From NCBI RefSeq assembly GCF_006335005.1, contig NZ_VDMP01000019.1, positions 101,763 through 165,762 on the forward strand: a stretch of 64,000 nt of DNA, written 5' to 3'. Under the pieces are notes generated by a model. That model ran no database searches. It saw only the letters and a program-made list of their open reading frames with translations, and had not been told where the DNA came from. A program made the position numbers and the translations under genes. This document shows, piece by piece, positions 18,626 through 25,836 of this stretch (the first letter of the stretch is position 1; every line of letters starts with the position of its first letter). Source of the stretch: Nocardioides albidus (GTDB lineage: Bacteria; Actinomycetota; Actinomycetes; Propionibacteriales; Nocardioidaceae).

Positions 18626-19495
18626 ATGACCCGCCCCACCCCCCGCAAGCCCGCCAGCTCCCGCGGCCAGACCCCGCGCCCCCGCCGGCTCGCCGGTCAG
18701 AGCTCCGCGGCGCGGAGCACGACCGACGAGACCCCGAGCCACGAGACCCCGACCGGGCCGGACGACGACACCGTGCTCGCGTCGCTGCCCGAGGAGCGGG
18801 AGGTCGACCGCGCGGGCGGGCCCGGCCTCCTGGCCCGTCCACGCACGACCCGGATCCTGATCGCCGTGCTCGCCCTGGTCACCCTCGCCCTCGTCGCCGA
18901 GTTCGGCCTGCTCGCCGCCGACCGCTTCGGCGACGAGGACGACGGCCCGGTCCGCGCCAGCGACGACAACGGCAGCCTGAGCGTCCCGAGGGGGCGCCCG
19001 GTCGTGGCCTCGGCGCTGCAGTGGCGCGACGGGGTCGAGGCCGCGGCCAAGGCGGCCCAGGAGCTGGTGTCGGTCGACTACAGCAAGTACGACGACGAGG
19101 TGGCCGCCGCGGTCGAGCTGACCACGGCGCGCTACGAGAAGGAATACCTCGAGGTCATCGGCGACGTGAAGGAGCAGGGGATCGCCCTGCAGCTCAAGGT
19201 GCAGGCCTCGGTCGTCGCCCAGGGCGTGGTGCGCGCCAACCGCACCCGGCTCGAGGCGCTGGTCTTCCTCAACCAGGTCGTCGAGCGGGTCCGCGAGGGC
19301 AAGAAGGAGACCGTGGTCACGCCCTACCGCGCGCTGCTGACGATGGTCCACACCGACCACGGCTGGCTGGTGGACCGCCTCGACACCGACAACCCGGCGA
19401 CGGGGGCCTCGACGGACTCGCCGAGCGACTCGCCGAGCGACTTGGCGAGCGATACGCCGACGGACGACGGCCCGACGCAAGACAAAGCCAACTAG
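18626..19495 (+). CDS. Mce-associated membrane protein with low-complexity ends
   Basis: 289 residues. A disordered, Thr/Pro/Arg-rich N-terminus (about 1-70), one membrane segment (ILIAVLALVTLALVAEFGLL) and an NTF2-like domain (VDYSKYDDEVAAAVELT ... VHTDHGWLVDRLD). The tail carries a short repeat of SPSD units, encoded by a directly repeated GACTCGCCGAGC. Last gene of the mce operon. Its TAG stop is inside the KstR-type box that controls the next operon, so coding and regulatory sequence overlap here. Confidence 0.75.
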   Translation: MTRPTPRKPASSRGQTPRPRRLAGQSSAARSTTDETPSHETPTGPDDDTVLASLPEEREVDRAGGPGLLARPRTTRILIAVLALVTLALVAEFGLLAADRFGDEDDGPVRASDDNGSLSVPRGRPVVASALQWRDGVEAAAKAAQELVSVDYSKYDDEVAAAVELTTARYEKEYLEVIGDVKEQGIALQLKVQASVVAQGVVRANRTRLEALVFLNQVVERVREGKKETVVTPYRALLTMVHTDHGWLVDRLDTDNPATGASTDSPSDSPSDLASDTPTDDGPTQDKAN

Positions 19496-19506
19496 AACAC
19501 GTTACA
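19493..19506 (+). promoter_or_regulatory. KstR-type operator and leaderless promoter of the FNR-ferredoxin operon
   Basis: TAGAACACGTTACA satisfies TnnAACnnGTTnnA fully. The last four bases form the start of a -10 hexamer TACAGT (19503-19508), and the GTG start of the next gene begins 7 nt after it, so the transcript should start at the start codon. The same 14-mer with identical spacing precedes the ChsE fusion gene at 33488. Confidence 0.75.
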
Positions 19507-19514
19507 GTTCTGTC

Positions 19515-20513
19515 GTGGCCACCGAAGAGCGTGTCGTCGAGTGCGACCTGGCCGTGGTCGGCGCCGGACCGAGCGGCCTGTTCGCCACCTACTACGCGGG
19601 CTTCCGCGGGCTGAGCGTCGCGCTCGTCGACTCGCTGCCCGAGCTGGGCGGTCAGGTCACGGCCATGTATCCGGAGAAGGCGATCCTCGACGTCGCGGGC
19701 TTCCCCGACGTCAAGGGCCGCGACCTGGTCGAGGGCCTGGTCGCCCAGGCCCTGAGCGCGAAGCCCGAGCTGCTCCTCGGCCGGACCGCCGCCGGCCTGG
19801 AGTGCGACGACGACGGACTCACGCTCACGCTCGACGACGGGACCGCCGTGCGCGCGAAGGCGATGGTGATCACCGCCGGGATCGGCAAGTTCAGCCCCCG
19901 CCCGCTTCCCGCCGCCGACGGCTGGATCGGGCGCGGCGTCGAGTTCTTCGTGCCCGCGTTCGAGCCCTACCGCGACCAGGACGTCGTCATCGTCGGTGGC
20001 GGTGACAGCGCCTTCGACTGGGCGATCCACCTCGAGCCGATCGCCCGCTCGGTCACCCTGGTCCACCGCCGCGACGCCTTCCGCGCCCACCAGCGCACCG
20101 TCGAGGAGGTCCTGGCCTCCTCGGTCCAGGTCGTCACCAGGGCCGAGGTCGCCGCGCTCCGCGATGCCGACGGGGGGACGACCGGCCCGCTCGCCGAGCT
20201 CGAGCTGGTCGTCGACGGCGAGCCCCGGGTGGTGCCGGCCCAGGCGGTCGTGGCGGCGCTCGGATTCGTCGCCGACCTCGGCCCGCTCCAGCAGTGGGGC
20301 CTCGAGACGCACCGGCGCCACGTGGTCGTCGACTCCTCGATGCGCACCTCGCTGCCCCGCGTCTTCGCGGCCGGGGACATCACCGAGTACCCCGGCAAGG
20401 TCCGGCTGATCGCGGTCGGCTTCGGCGAGGCCGCGACCGCCGTCAACAACGCCGCGGTCGTGATCGACCCGACCGCGCACGTGTTCCCCGGCCACTCCTC
20501 GGAAGGGAGCTGA
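19515..20513 (+). CDS. Ferredoxin--NADP reductase (thioredoxin reductase-like type)
   Basis: 332-residue FAD flavoprotein. FAD-binding VVGAGPSGLFATYYAG at the N-terminus, NAD(P)-binding VIVGGGDSAFDWA in the middle, and FAAGDITEYPGKVRLIAVGFGEAA near the end. The CxxC of thioredoxin reductases is absent from the expected position, which marks the YumC-type ferredoxin reductase. It should pass electrons from NAD(P)H to a ferredoxin, probably the one encoded two genes downstream, and onward to sterol oxygenases (P450 or Rieske type) encoded elsewhere. Leaderless start under a KstR-type box. Confidence 0.85.
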   Translation: MATEERVVECDLAVVGAGPSGLFATYYAGFRGLSVALVDSLPELGGQVTAMYPEKAILDVAGFPDVKGRDLVEGLVAQALSAKPELLLGRTAAGLECDDDGLTLTLDDGTAVRAKAMVITAGIGKFSPRPLPAADGWIGRGVEFFVPAFEPYRDQDVVIVGGGDSAFDWAIHLEPIARSVTLVHRRDAFRAHQRTVEEVLASSVQVVTRAEVAALRDADGGTTGPLAELELVVDGEPRVVPAQAVVAALGFVADLGPLQQWGLETHRRHVVVDSSMRTSLPRVFAAGDITEYPGKVRLIAVGFGEAATAVNNAAVVIDPTAHVFPGHSSEGS

Positions 20514-20514
20514 G

Positions 20515-20982
20515 ATGAGCTCGGGGCGCGACCAGGTCAAGCTGAGCGACGAGGAGGTCCAGACGCTGCTGGGGGAGAACCTCAAGGTGCAGGTCGCGGC
20601 CAACGGCCGCGACGGCTTCCCGCACCTCACCACGCTGTTCTACGTCGTGCGCGACCAGCGGATCGCGTTCTGGACGTACGGCCGCAGCCAGAAGATCCTC
20701 AACCTCGACCGCGACCCGCGGGTGACCGCGCTCGTCGAGGACGGCACCGACTACTTCGAGCTGCGCGGCGTCTCGATCGAGGGACGCGCCGAGATCGTCC
20801 GGGACCCCGACACGATCTTCGAGATCGGCTCGGCCGTCGCGACCCGCATGGTCGGCGCCGACTCGTTCGAGTCGCTCGGGGAGATCGGCATGCAGGCGGT
20901 GCGGAAGCAGGCGACCAAGCGGGTGGGCGTGATCGTCCACCCCGAGCGGGTCGCGTCCTGGGACCACCGGAAGATGACCTGA
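20515..20982 (+). CDS. PPOX/FDOR split-barrel flavin-dependent protein
   Basis: 155 residues with the split beta-barrel pattern of the pyridoxamine-phosphate-oxidase-like/F420-dependent (FDOR-B) group: NGRDGFPHLTTLFYVV, IAFWTYGRSQKILNLDRDPRVTALVEDG, RGVSIEGRAEIV. Members reduce diverse substrates with F420H2 or FMN, or bind haem. It lies 1 bp after the FNR stop and 14 bp before ferredoxin, suggesting a role in the same KstR-controlled redox unit. Cofactor and substrate are not resolvable from sequence. Confidence 0.72.
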   Translation: MSSGRDQVKLSDEEVQTLLGENLKVQVAANGRDGFPHLTTLFYVVRDQRIAFWTYGRSQKILNLDRDPRVTALVEDGTDYFELRGVSIEGRAEIVRDPDTIFEIGSAVATRMVGADSFESLGEIGMQAVRKQATKRVGVIVHPERVASWDHRKMT

Positions 20983-20996
20983 CGAGAGGGCAACCG

Positions 20997-21197
20997 ATGA
21001 AGATCAAGGTCGACTTCGACCTGTGCGAGTCCAACGGCCTGTGCGAGGCGATGGCTCCCGAGGTGTTCGAGCTGGACGACGACGACTTCCTCCAGCTGCA
21101 CACCGAGCACACCACCGACGAGAGCATCGACAACGTCAAGCGCGCCGTCGCGGCCTGCCCGCGCGCCGCCATCACCCTCGTGGAGGACGACGCGTGA
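20997..21197 (+). CDS. 3Fe-4S-type ferredoxin (FdxD-like)
   Basis: 66-residue acidic ferredoxin. Cluster ligands appear as CESNGLC, then a later Cys in AACPRAA. With only three Cys in ligand positions (the usual middle Cys of CxxCxxC is replaced), a 3Fe-4S cluster is expected, as in P450-partner ferredoxins. It closely resembles the KstR-regulated mycobacterial FdxD, which also lies beside an Hsd4A-like SDR gene. GAGAGGGC precedes the ATG; the stop overlaps the next gene by GTGA. Confidence 0.88.
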   Translation: MKIKVDFDLCESNGLCEAMAPEVFELDDDDFLQLHTEHTTDESIDNVKRAVAACPRAAITLVEDDA

Positions 21198-22135
21198 CCA
21201 GCAGCACCACCAGCAGCACCACCAGCAGCACCACCGGTAGCACCAGCCTCGACGGCAAGGTGGCCGTCGTCACCGGCGCCGGCGCCGGTCTCGGCCGGGC
21301 CGAGGCGATCGCCCTGGCCCGGGCCGGTGCCCGGGTCGTCGTCAACGACCTGCCGGGAGCCGGCGACGAGGCCGCGGAGGAGATCCGCGGGTTCGGTGGC
21401 GAGGCGGTCGTCGTACCCGGTGACGTGAGCCGGCGCGAGACGGCCGACGCCATGGTCGCCGCCGCGGTCGAGCAGCTCGGTGGCCTCGACATCGTCGTCA
21501 ACAACGCGGGGATGACGCGCGACAAGATGCTCTTCAACCTCGGCGACGACGAGTGGGACGCGGTCATCGCGGTCCACCTGCGCGGCCACTTCCTGCTCTC
21601 GCGCAACGCCGCGGCGTACTGGCGCGGCAAGGCCAAGGAGAGCGAGTCCGGGACGGTCTACGGCAGCATCGTCAACACGGCCTCCGAGGCCTTCCTCGGC
21701 GGCTCGCCGGGCCAGGCCAACTACGCCGCCGCCAAGGCCGGCATCGCGGCCCTGACCCTCTCGACCGCCCGCGGGCTCTCGCGCATCGGGGTGCGCGCCA
21801 ACGCGATCTGCCCGCGCGCCCGCACCGCGATGACGGCGGCCGTCTTCGGCGAGGACGAGTCCGGGAAGGCCGTCGACCCCTACTCGCCGGAGCACGTCGC
21901 GCCGGTCGTGGCCTATCTCGCCTCGCCGGCCGCCGAGCGGATCACCGGCCAGGTCATGGTCGTCTACGGCGGCATGGTGGCCGTCGTCGCCGCGCCGGTC
22001 GTCGAGGAGCGCTTCGACGCCTCCGGCGACCTGTGGACCGCCGAGGACCTCGACAAGCAGCTCGGCGGCTTCTTCGCCGACCGCGACCCCCACGTCGGCT
22101 TCGCCGCCGACTCGATCATGAGGCTGAGTGTGTGA
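21194..22135 (+). CDS. 17-beta-hydroxysteroid dehydrogenase-like SDR (Hsd4A type)
   Basis: 313-residue SDR. TGAGAGLGR cofactor site, NNAGMTRDKM, catalytic NTASEAFLGGSPGQANYAAAK, and a C-terminal extension of about 60 residues (VVYGGMVAVVAAP ... LDKQLGGFF) typical of steroid/enoyl-CoA-linked SDRs such as mycobacterial Hsd4A (Rv3502c). In sterol side-chain degradation the family oxidises a 3-hydroxyacyl or 17-hydroxy group. The first 15 residues are a T/S repeat encoded by a tandem 12-bp repeat. It directly follows ferredoxin, the same order as in mycobacteria. Confidence 0.82.
   Translation: MTSSTTSSTTSSTTGSTSLDGKVAVVTGAGAGLGRAEAIALARAGARVVVNDLPGAGDEAAEEIRGFGGEAVVVPGDVSRRETADAMVAAAVEQLGGLDIVVNNAGMTRDKMLFNLGDDEWDAVIAVHLRGHFLLSRNAAAYWRGKAKESESGTVYGSIVNTASEAFLGGSPGQANYAAAKAGIAALTLSTARGLSRIGVRANAICPRARTAMTAAVFGEDESGKAVDPYSPEHVAPVVAYLASPAAERITGQVMVVYGGMVAVVAAPVVEERFDASGDLWTAEDLDKQLGGFFADRDPHVGFAADSIMRLSV
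21197..21232 (+). repeat. Three tandem copies of a 12-bp unit inside the SDR start
   Basis: ACCAGCAGCACC is repeated three times without error, encoding TSST x3 directly after the GTG start. Twelve-base steps keep the frame, so copy-number change would lengthen or shorten the disordered N-terminus without breaking the gene. Confidence 0.9.
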
Positions 22136-22890
22136 TGGGACGTCTGGACGACAAGGTCGCGATCGTGACCGGCGCCGCGATGGGCCAGGGCGCCGAGATC
22201 GCGCGCGCCTACGTCGCCGAGGGGGCGAGCGTCGTCATCGCCGACGTCGCCAAGGAGCAGGGCCAGGCGCTGGCCGACGAGCTCGGTGCGGCCGCTCACT
22301 TCGTGCACCACGACGTCAGCGACGCCGGGTCCTGGGCCAGCCTCGTCGAGGACGCCAACGGCCGCTTCGGCACGGTGAGCGTGCTCGCCAACAACGCCGG
22401 CATCCTGCGCTTCGGCGACATCGAGCGGATGCCCGCGGACGAGGTCGAGCTGCTCTGGCGGGTCAACCAGCTCGGCTGCTTCCTCGGCATGCAGGCGGTG
22501 ACCCGCACGATGCGCAAGGCAGGCGGCGGCTCGATCATCAACGCCTCGTCGGTCGAGGGCCTGGCCGGCATGGCGTCGTGCACGGCGTACGCCGCCACCA
22601 AGTGGGCGATCCGCGGCATGACCAAGTGCGCGGCGATGGAGCTCGGGCCCAAGGGCATCCGGGTCAACTCCGTGCACCCCGGCATGATCGACACCCCGAT
22701 GACGCGCGTCCACGGCGGCGACGCCGCGATGGAGTACGGCGCGAGCAAGGTGCCGCTGCGGCGCGTCGGCACGCCCGCGGACATCGCGCCGGTCTACGTG
22801 TTCCTGGCCAGCGACGAGTCGTCGTACGTCAACGGCGCCGAGATCGCCGTCGACGGTGGTGTCACCTCGACCCACGCGTTCGGGGCGTGA
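22135..22890 (+). CDS. SDR family oxidoreductase, 3-alpha(20-beta)-hydroxysteroid dehydrogenase-like
   Basis: 251-residue classical SDR with TGAAMGQGAEIAR, NNAGILRFGD, catalytic ASSVEGLAGMASCTAYAATK and the C-terminal VNGAEIAVDGG. Length and motifs fit FabG-like/hydroxysteroid dehydrogenases. TGATG junction with the preceding SDR, so the two are co-expressed in the KstR-type operon. Steroid activity is inferred from context; a general beta-ketoacyl reductase role cannot be excluded. Confidence 0.8.
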   Translation: MGRLDDKVAIVTGAAMGQGAEIARAYVAEGASVVIADVAKEQGQALADELGAAAHFVHHDVSDAGSWASLVEDANGRFGTVSVLANNAGILRFGDIERMPADEVELLWRVNQLGCFLGMQAVTRTMRKAGGGSIINASSVEGLAGMASCTAYAATKWAIRGMTKCAAMELGPKGIRVNSVHPGMIDTPMTRVHGGDAAMEYGASKVPLRRVGTPADIAPVYVFLASDESSYVNGAEIAVDGGVTSTHAFGA

Positions 22891-22923
22891 CCAGCGCGAA
22901 GAGGCCGGCGGCGTCCGCGGCAA

Positions 22924-22955
22924 GGGCGGTCCGAGCGCAGCGAGCGACCGTCCGC
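22924..22955. repeat. Imperfect palindrome between converging SDR and kstR
   Basis: CGGTC and GACCG arms flank CGAGCG-CAG-CGAGC, a composite of inverted and direct repeats. It lies in the 92-bp gap between two genes that converge, where it could act as a bidirectional terminator, though no U-run follows. The composition (GAGCGCAGCGAGCG) is that of REP-like elements common in G+C-rich actinobacteria. Confidence 0.4.
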
Positions 22956-22982
22956 AGCCGTCGATGGAACGACGCGCTCGGC

Positions 22983-23594
22983 CTAGTCACGCAGAATGAG
23001 GTGCACGGCCTTCTCCATGTGGGCCGCCGTCTCCTCGGCGGTGGAGCGGCCGGTCACCCACGCCACCAGGGCGGAGAGCCACACGTCGCCGATGACGCGC
23101 GCGATGGCGACGTCGTCCTCGGTGATCGCGCCCTCGTCGGGCGTGCCCCCGTGCATCGCGTGGGTCACGATCGTGGTCATCGCCATCCCCACCACGTGGA
23201 TCTCGTTGCTCACGCTGCTGTCGGCGAACATGAAGGCGCGGGTGAGCGCCTCGGTGAGCTTGGGGTCGCCCTGCATGCCGCGGGCCATCCGCTTGAGGAC
23301 GTAGAGCACGCGCTCGGCCTGCGTGTCGCCGGGGATCTCGCGCTCGTTCAGGCGCGCCGAGGCGTCCTCGAACTGGCGGCCCAGCGCGGAGACGAGCAGG
23401 TGGATCTTCGAGGGGAAGTAGCGGTAGAGCGTGCCGAGGGCCACGTCGGCACGCTCGGCGACCGCACGCATCTGGACGGCGTCGAACCCGCCGGACGTGG
23501 CCAGGTCGTAGGTCGCGTCGAGGATCCTCTTGCGACGCTCGCGCTGGGCGGCCGATCCGAGGTCCTCGGACGTGGACGGGTTCGCGATGCTCAC
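22983..23594 (-). CDS. kstR: KstR, TetR-family repressor of sterol catabolism
   Basis: 203 residues. The N-terminal helix-turn-helix part (AQRERRKRILDAT ... VQMRAVAERADVALGTLYRYFPSKIHLLVSALGRQF) matches mycobacterial KstR almost residue for residue in the recognition region. The C-terminal half also follows KstR (LTEALTRAFMFAD, IARVIGDVWLSALVAWVTGRS). KstR is released from DNA by cholesterol-derived CoA thioesters. GTG start with an AGGGGG site. A consensus operator lies about 80 bp upstream between this gene and the divergent glycosyltransferase, so autoregulation is expected. Confidence 0.93.
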   Translation of the reverse strand: MSIANPSTSEDLGSAAQRERRKRILDATYDLATSGGFDAVQMRAVAERADVALGTLYRYFPSKIHLLVSALGRQFEDASARLNEREIPGDTQAERVLYVLKRMARGMQGDPKLTEALTRAFMFADSSVSNEIHVVGMAMTTIVTHAMHGGTPDEGAITEDDVAIARVIGDVWLSALVAWVTGRSTAEETAAHMEKAVHLILRD

Positions 23595-23674
23595 GAAGGG
23601 TCCCCCTGGAGTGGTGTGACGAGGCGGGTCGTTATGGACCCAGTCGATAGGCTACCGGGAAGTAGCGCATAATT

Positions 23675-23688
23675 TGGAACACGTTCCA
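23675..23688. promoter_or_regulatory. KstR-type operator between kstR and the glycosyltransferase operon
   Basis: TGGAACACGTTCCA matches TnnAACnnGTTnnA exactly. It lies between divergent genes: TTATGC-type -10 on the kstR side and TACGTT (23690-23695) on the glycosyltransferase side both touch it, so both units could be repressed together. Confidence 0.7.
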
Positions 23689-23744
23689 CTACGTTCTCGT
23701 TTCGGCCTTGCTCCCCGGGAGCTCGACAAGGGGAGAAGCACCTG

Positions 23745-25082
23745 ATGCGAATCGCGATGCTGTCCTACCGCAGCAAGCCGCACGTCGGCGGGCAGGGGAT
23801 CTACATCCGGCGGCTCACGCGCGAGCTCGCCGCACTCGGCCACACCGTCGAGGTGTTCTCCGGGCAGCCCTACCCGGACCTCGACGAGGGAGTGACCCTC
23901 ACGAAGGTGCCGAGTCTCGACCTCTACCGGCCCGGCGACGAGTTCCGCAACCCGAGCCCGGGGGAGTTCCGCGACCTCGTGGACGTCGAGGAGTGGCTGA
24001 CCATGCGCAGCGGCGCCTTCCCCGAGCCCGTCACCTTCAGCAAGCGCGTGGTGAGGCTGCTGCGCGAGCGCCGTGACGACTTCGACGTCGTCTTCGACAA
24101 CCAGACCCTGGCGACGCCGCTGCTCGCGATCGAGGATCCCGCGACGGTCGGTCTCCCGCTCGCGACGACGATCCACCACCCGATCACGATGGACCGCCGC
24201 ATCGAGCTCGCCTCCGCTGCCTGGGCCAAGCTCAAGGACGGGTCCCGGTGGCGCCTCGAGCTGCCCAAGATCGGCGTGTGGCGCTGGTACTCCTTCCTGA
24301 GCCAGCAGAAGCGCACCGCTCCCCGCCTGCGCCGCGTCATCGTGCCGTCAGAGTCGTCCAAGCGCGACGTCGTCCGCGAGTTCAAGGTCGACCCGGCGCG
24401 GATCGAGACGATCCTGCTCGGTGTCGACGACCGGTTCACCCCGCCCGCCGCGCCCCGCGTGCCCGGGCGGATCCTCGCGATGGCCAGCGCCGACGCGCCC
24501 CTCAAGGGCATCTCCGTCCTCCTCGAGGCCTTCGCCAAGCTGGTCGTCGAGCGCGACCTCGAGCTGGTGCTCGTCACCAAGCCCAAGGAGGGCGGGGTGA
24601 CCGAGAAGCTGATCGACAAGCTCGGCATCGCCGAGCGCGTGTCCTTCGCCAACGGTCTCACCGACGACGAGCTGGTCGCCCTCATGGGCTCGGCCGAGCT
24701 GGCCTGCGTGCCCTCGCTCTACGAGGGCTTCTCGCTCCCGACCGCGGAGCTGATGGCGTGCGAGACCCCGCTCGTCGTCTCGCGGGCCGGAGCCATCCCG
24801 GAGGTCGTCGGTCCCGACGGCCTGTGCGCCGACGTCGTGGAGCCCGGTGACGTCGGTGCGCTCACCACGGCGCTGGCCGCCCTGCTCGACGACCCCGCCC
24901 GCCGTGCCGAGATGGGTGCTGCGGGCCGGCGCCGGGTCAAGGAGCTGTTCAGCTGGACCGCGGTCGCGGCGAGCACCGCGGCCGTGCTGGAGGACGTGAT
25001 CGCGGAGTACCGGGCCGAGAACGCCGAGCAGAAGGTTTCGAGGCTCGCTGGCGCTCGCACCTCAACCACCGAGAAGGACTGA
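23745..25082 (+). CDS. Glycosyltransferase family 4 protein
   Basis: 445-residue GT-B enzyme. The N-terminal Rossmann domain opens RIAMLSYRSKPHVGGQGIYI; the C-terminal domain carries the family donor-binding E-x7-E motif in PSLYEGFSLPTAELMACE. A retaining transferase using a nucleotide sugar is expected; acceptor unknown. It heads a four-gene cluster (this, a methyltransferase, a QW-motif helical protein, and a convergent methyltransferase) beside kstR. AAGGGGAG precedes the ATG. The last 14 or so residues (VSRLAGARTSTT) are encoded by a palindromic repeat and are probably not part of the fold. Confidence 0.85.
   Translation: MRIAMLSYRSKPHVGGQGIYIRRLTRELAALGHTVEVFSGQPYPDLDEGVTLTKVPSLDLYRPGDEFRNPSPGEFRDLVDVEEWLTMRSGAFPEPVTFSKRVVRLLRERRDDFDVVFDNQTLATPLLAIEDPATVGLPLATTIHHPITMDRRIELASAAWAKLKDGSRWRLELPKIGVWRWYSFLSQQKRTAPRLRRVIVPSESSKRDVVREFKVDPARIETILLGVDDRFTPPAAPRVPGRILAMASADAPLKGISVLLEAFAKLVVERDLELVLVTKPKEGGVTEKLIDKLGIAERVSFANGLTDDELVALMGSAELACVPSLYEGFSLPTAELMACETPLVVSRAGAIPEVVGPDGLCADVVEPGDVGALTTALAALLDDPARRAEMGAAGRRRVKELFSWTAVAASTAAVLEDVIAEYRAENAEQKVSRLAGARTSTTEKD
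25034..25070. repeat. Palindromic repeat forming the glycosyltransferase C-terminus
   Basis: The element begins GGTTTCGAGG and ends CACCTCAACCACC, with CGC-TG-GCG in the centre. GAGG/CCTC and GGTT/AACC arms pair into a hairpin. I believe this kind of palindrome is widely dispersed in Nocardioides genomes. Here it lies inside the 3' end of the glycosyltransferase gene and supplies its last codons. Confidence 0.6.
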
Positions 25083-25086
25083 CGAC

Positions 25087-25836
25087 ATGCTGACCGTTGA
25101 CTTCGACCGCCTCGGCCTGCGCGCCGGCGACCGCGTCCTCGACATGGGCGCCGGAGCCGGCCGGCACAGCTTCGAGATGTACCGCCGCGGCGCCGACGTG
25201 ATCGCCTTCGACCTCGACGCCGAGGAGCTCGAGAACGTCCGCAACCTGTTCGTGGCGATGAAGGAGGCCGGCGAGGTGCCCGAGGGCGCCGAGGCCGACG
25301 TCAAGCAGGGCGACGCCCTCGCGCTGCCCTTCGCCGACGGCGAGTTCGACCGGATCGTCTGCTCGGAGGTCCTCGAGCACATCCACGACGACGTCGCCGC
25401 GATCCGCGAGCTGATCCGCGTGCTGCGGCCGGGCGGGACCCTCGCCGTCACCGTGCCCCGCTGGCTGCCCGAGGTGATCAACTGGCGCCTCTCCGCCGAC
25501 TACCACAACGCGGAGGGCGGTCACATCCGGATCTACACCGACCACGAGCTCGTCGACAAGGTCACCAAGGGTGGCCGCCTCAACGACGGCACCCCCGGCG
25601 AGGCCATGGTGTTCGAGGGCAAGAGCTACACCCACGGCCTGCACGCGCCGTACTGGTGGATCAAGTGCGCGGTCGGCGTCGACAACGACACCCACCCGCT
25701 CGCCAAGGCGTACCACAAGCTGCTGGTCTGGGAGATCATGAAGCAGCCCACGGCGCTCCGGCTCGCCGGCAAGGTGCTCGACCCGGTGATCGGCAAGAGC
25801 ATGGTGCTGTACTTCCGGAAGCCGGAGGCGGCGTGA
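25087..25836 (+). CDS. Class I SAM-dependent methyltransferase
   Basis: 249 residues. SAM motif I is VLDMGAGAGRHS; later ALPFADGEFDRIVCSEVLEHI gives motifs II-III of the Methyltransf_11 type, and LRPGGTLAVTVPRW motif IV. The C-terminal part has an unusual aromatic/His-rich segment (HGLHAPYWWIKCAVGV) that may bind a hydrophobic acceptor. It lies 4 bp after the glycosyltransferase and overlaps the next gene by GTGA. O-methylation of a sugar or lipid is a reasonable guess, not shown. Confidence 0.8.
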   Translation: MLTVDFDRLGLRAGDRVLDMGAGAGRHSFEMYRRGADVIAFDLDAEELENVRNLFVAMKEAGEVPEGAEADVKQGDALALPFADGEFDRIVCSEVLEHIHDDVAAIRELIRVLRPGGTLAVTVPRWLPEVINWRLSADYHNAEGGHIRIYTDHELVDKVTKGGRLNDGTPGEAMVFEGKSYTHGLHAPYWWIKCAVGVDNDTHPLAKAYHKLLVWEIMKQPTALRLAGKVLDPVIGKSMVLYFRKPEAA

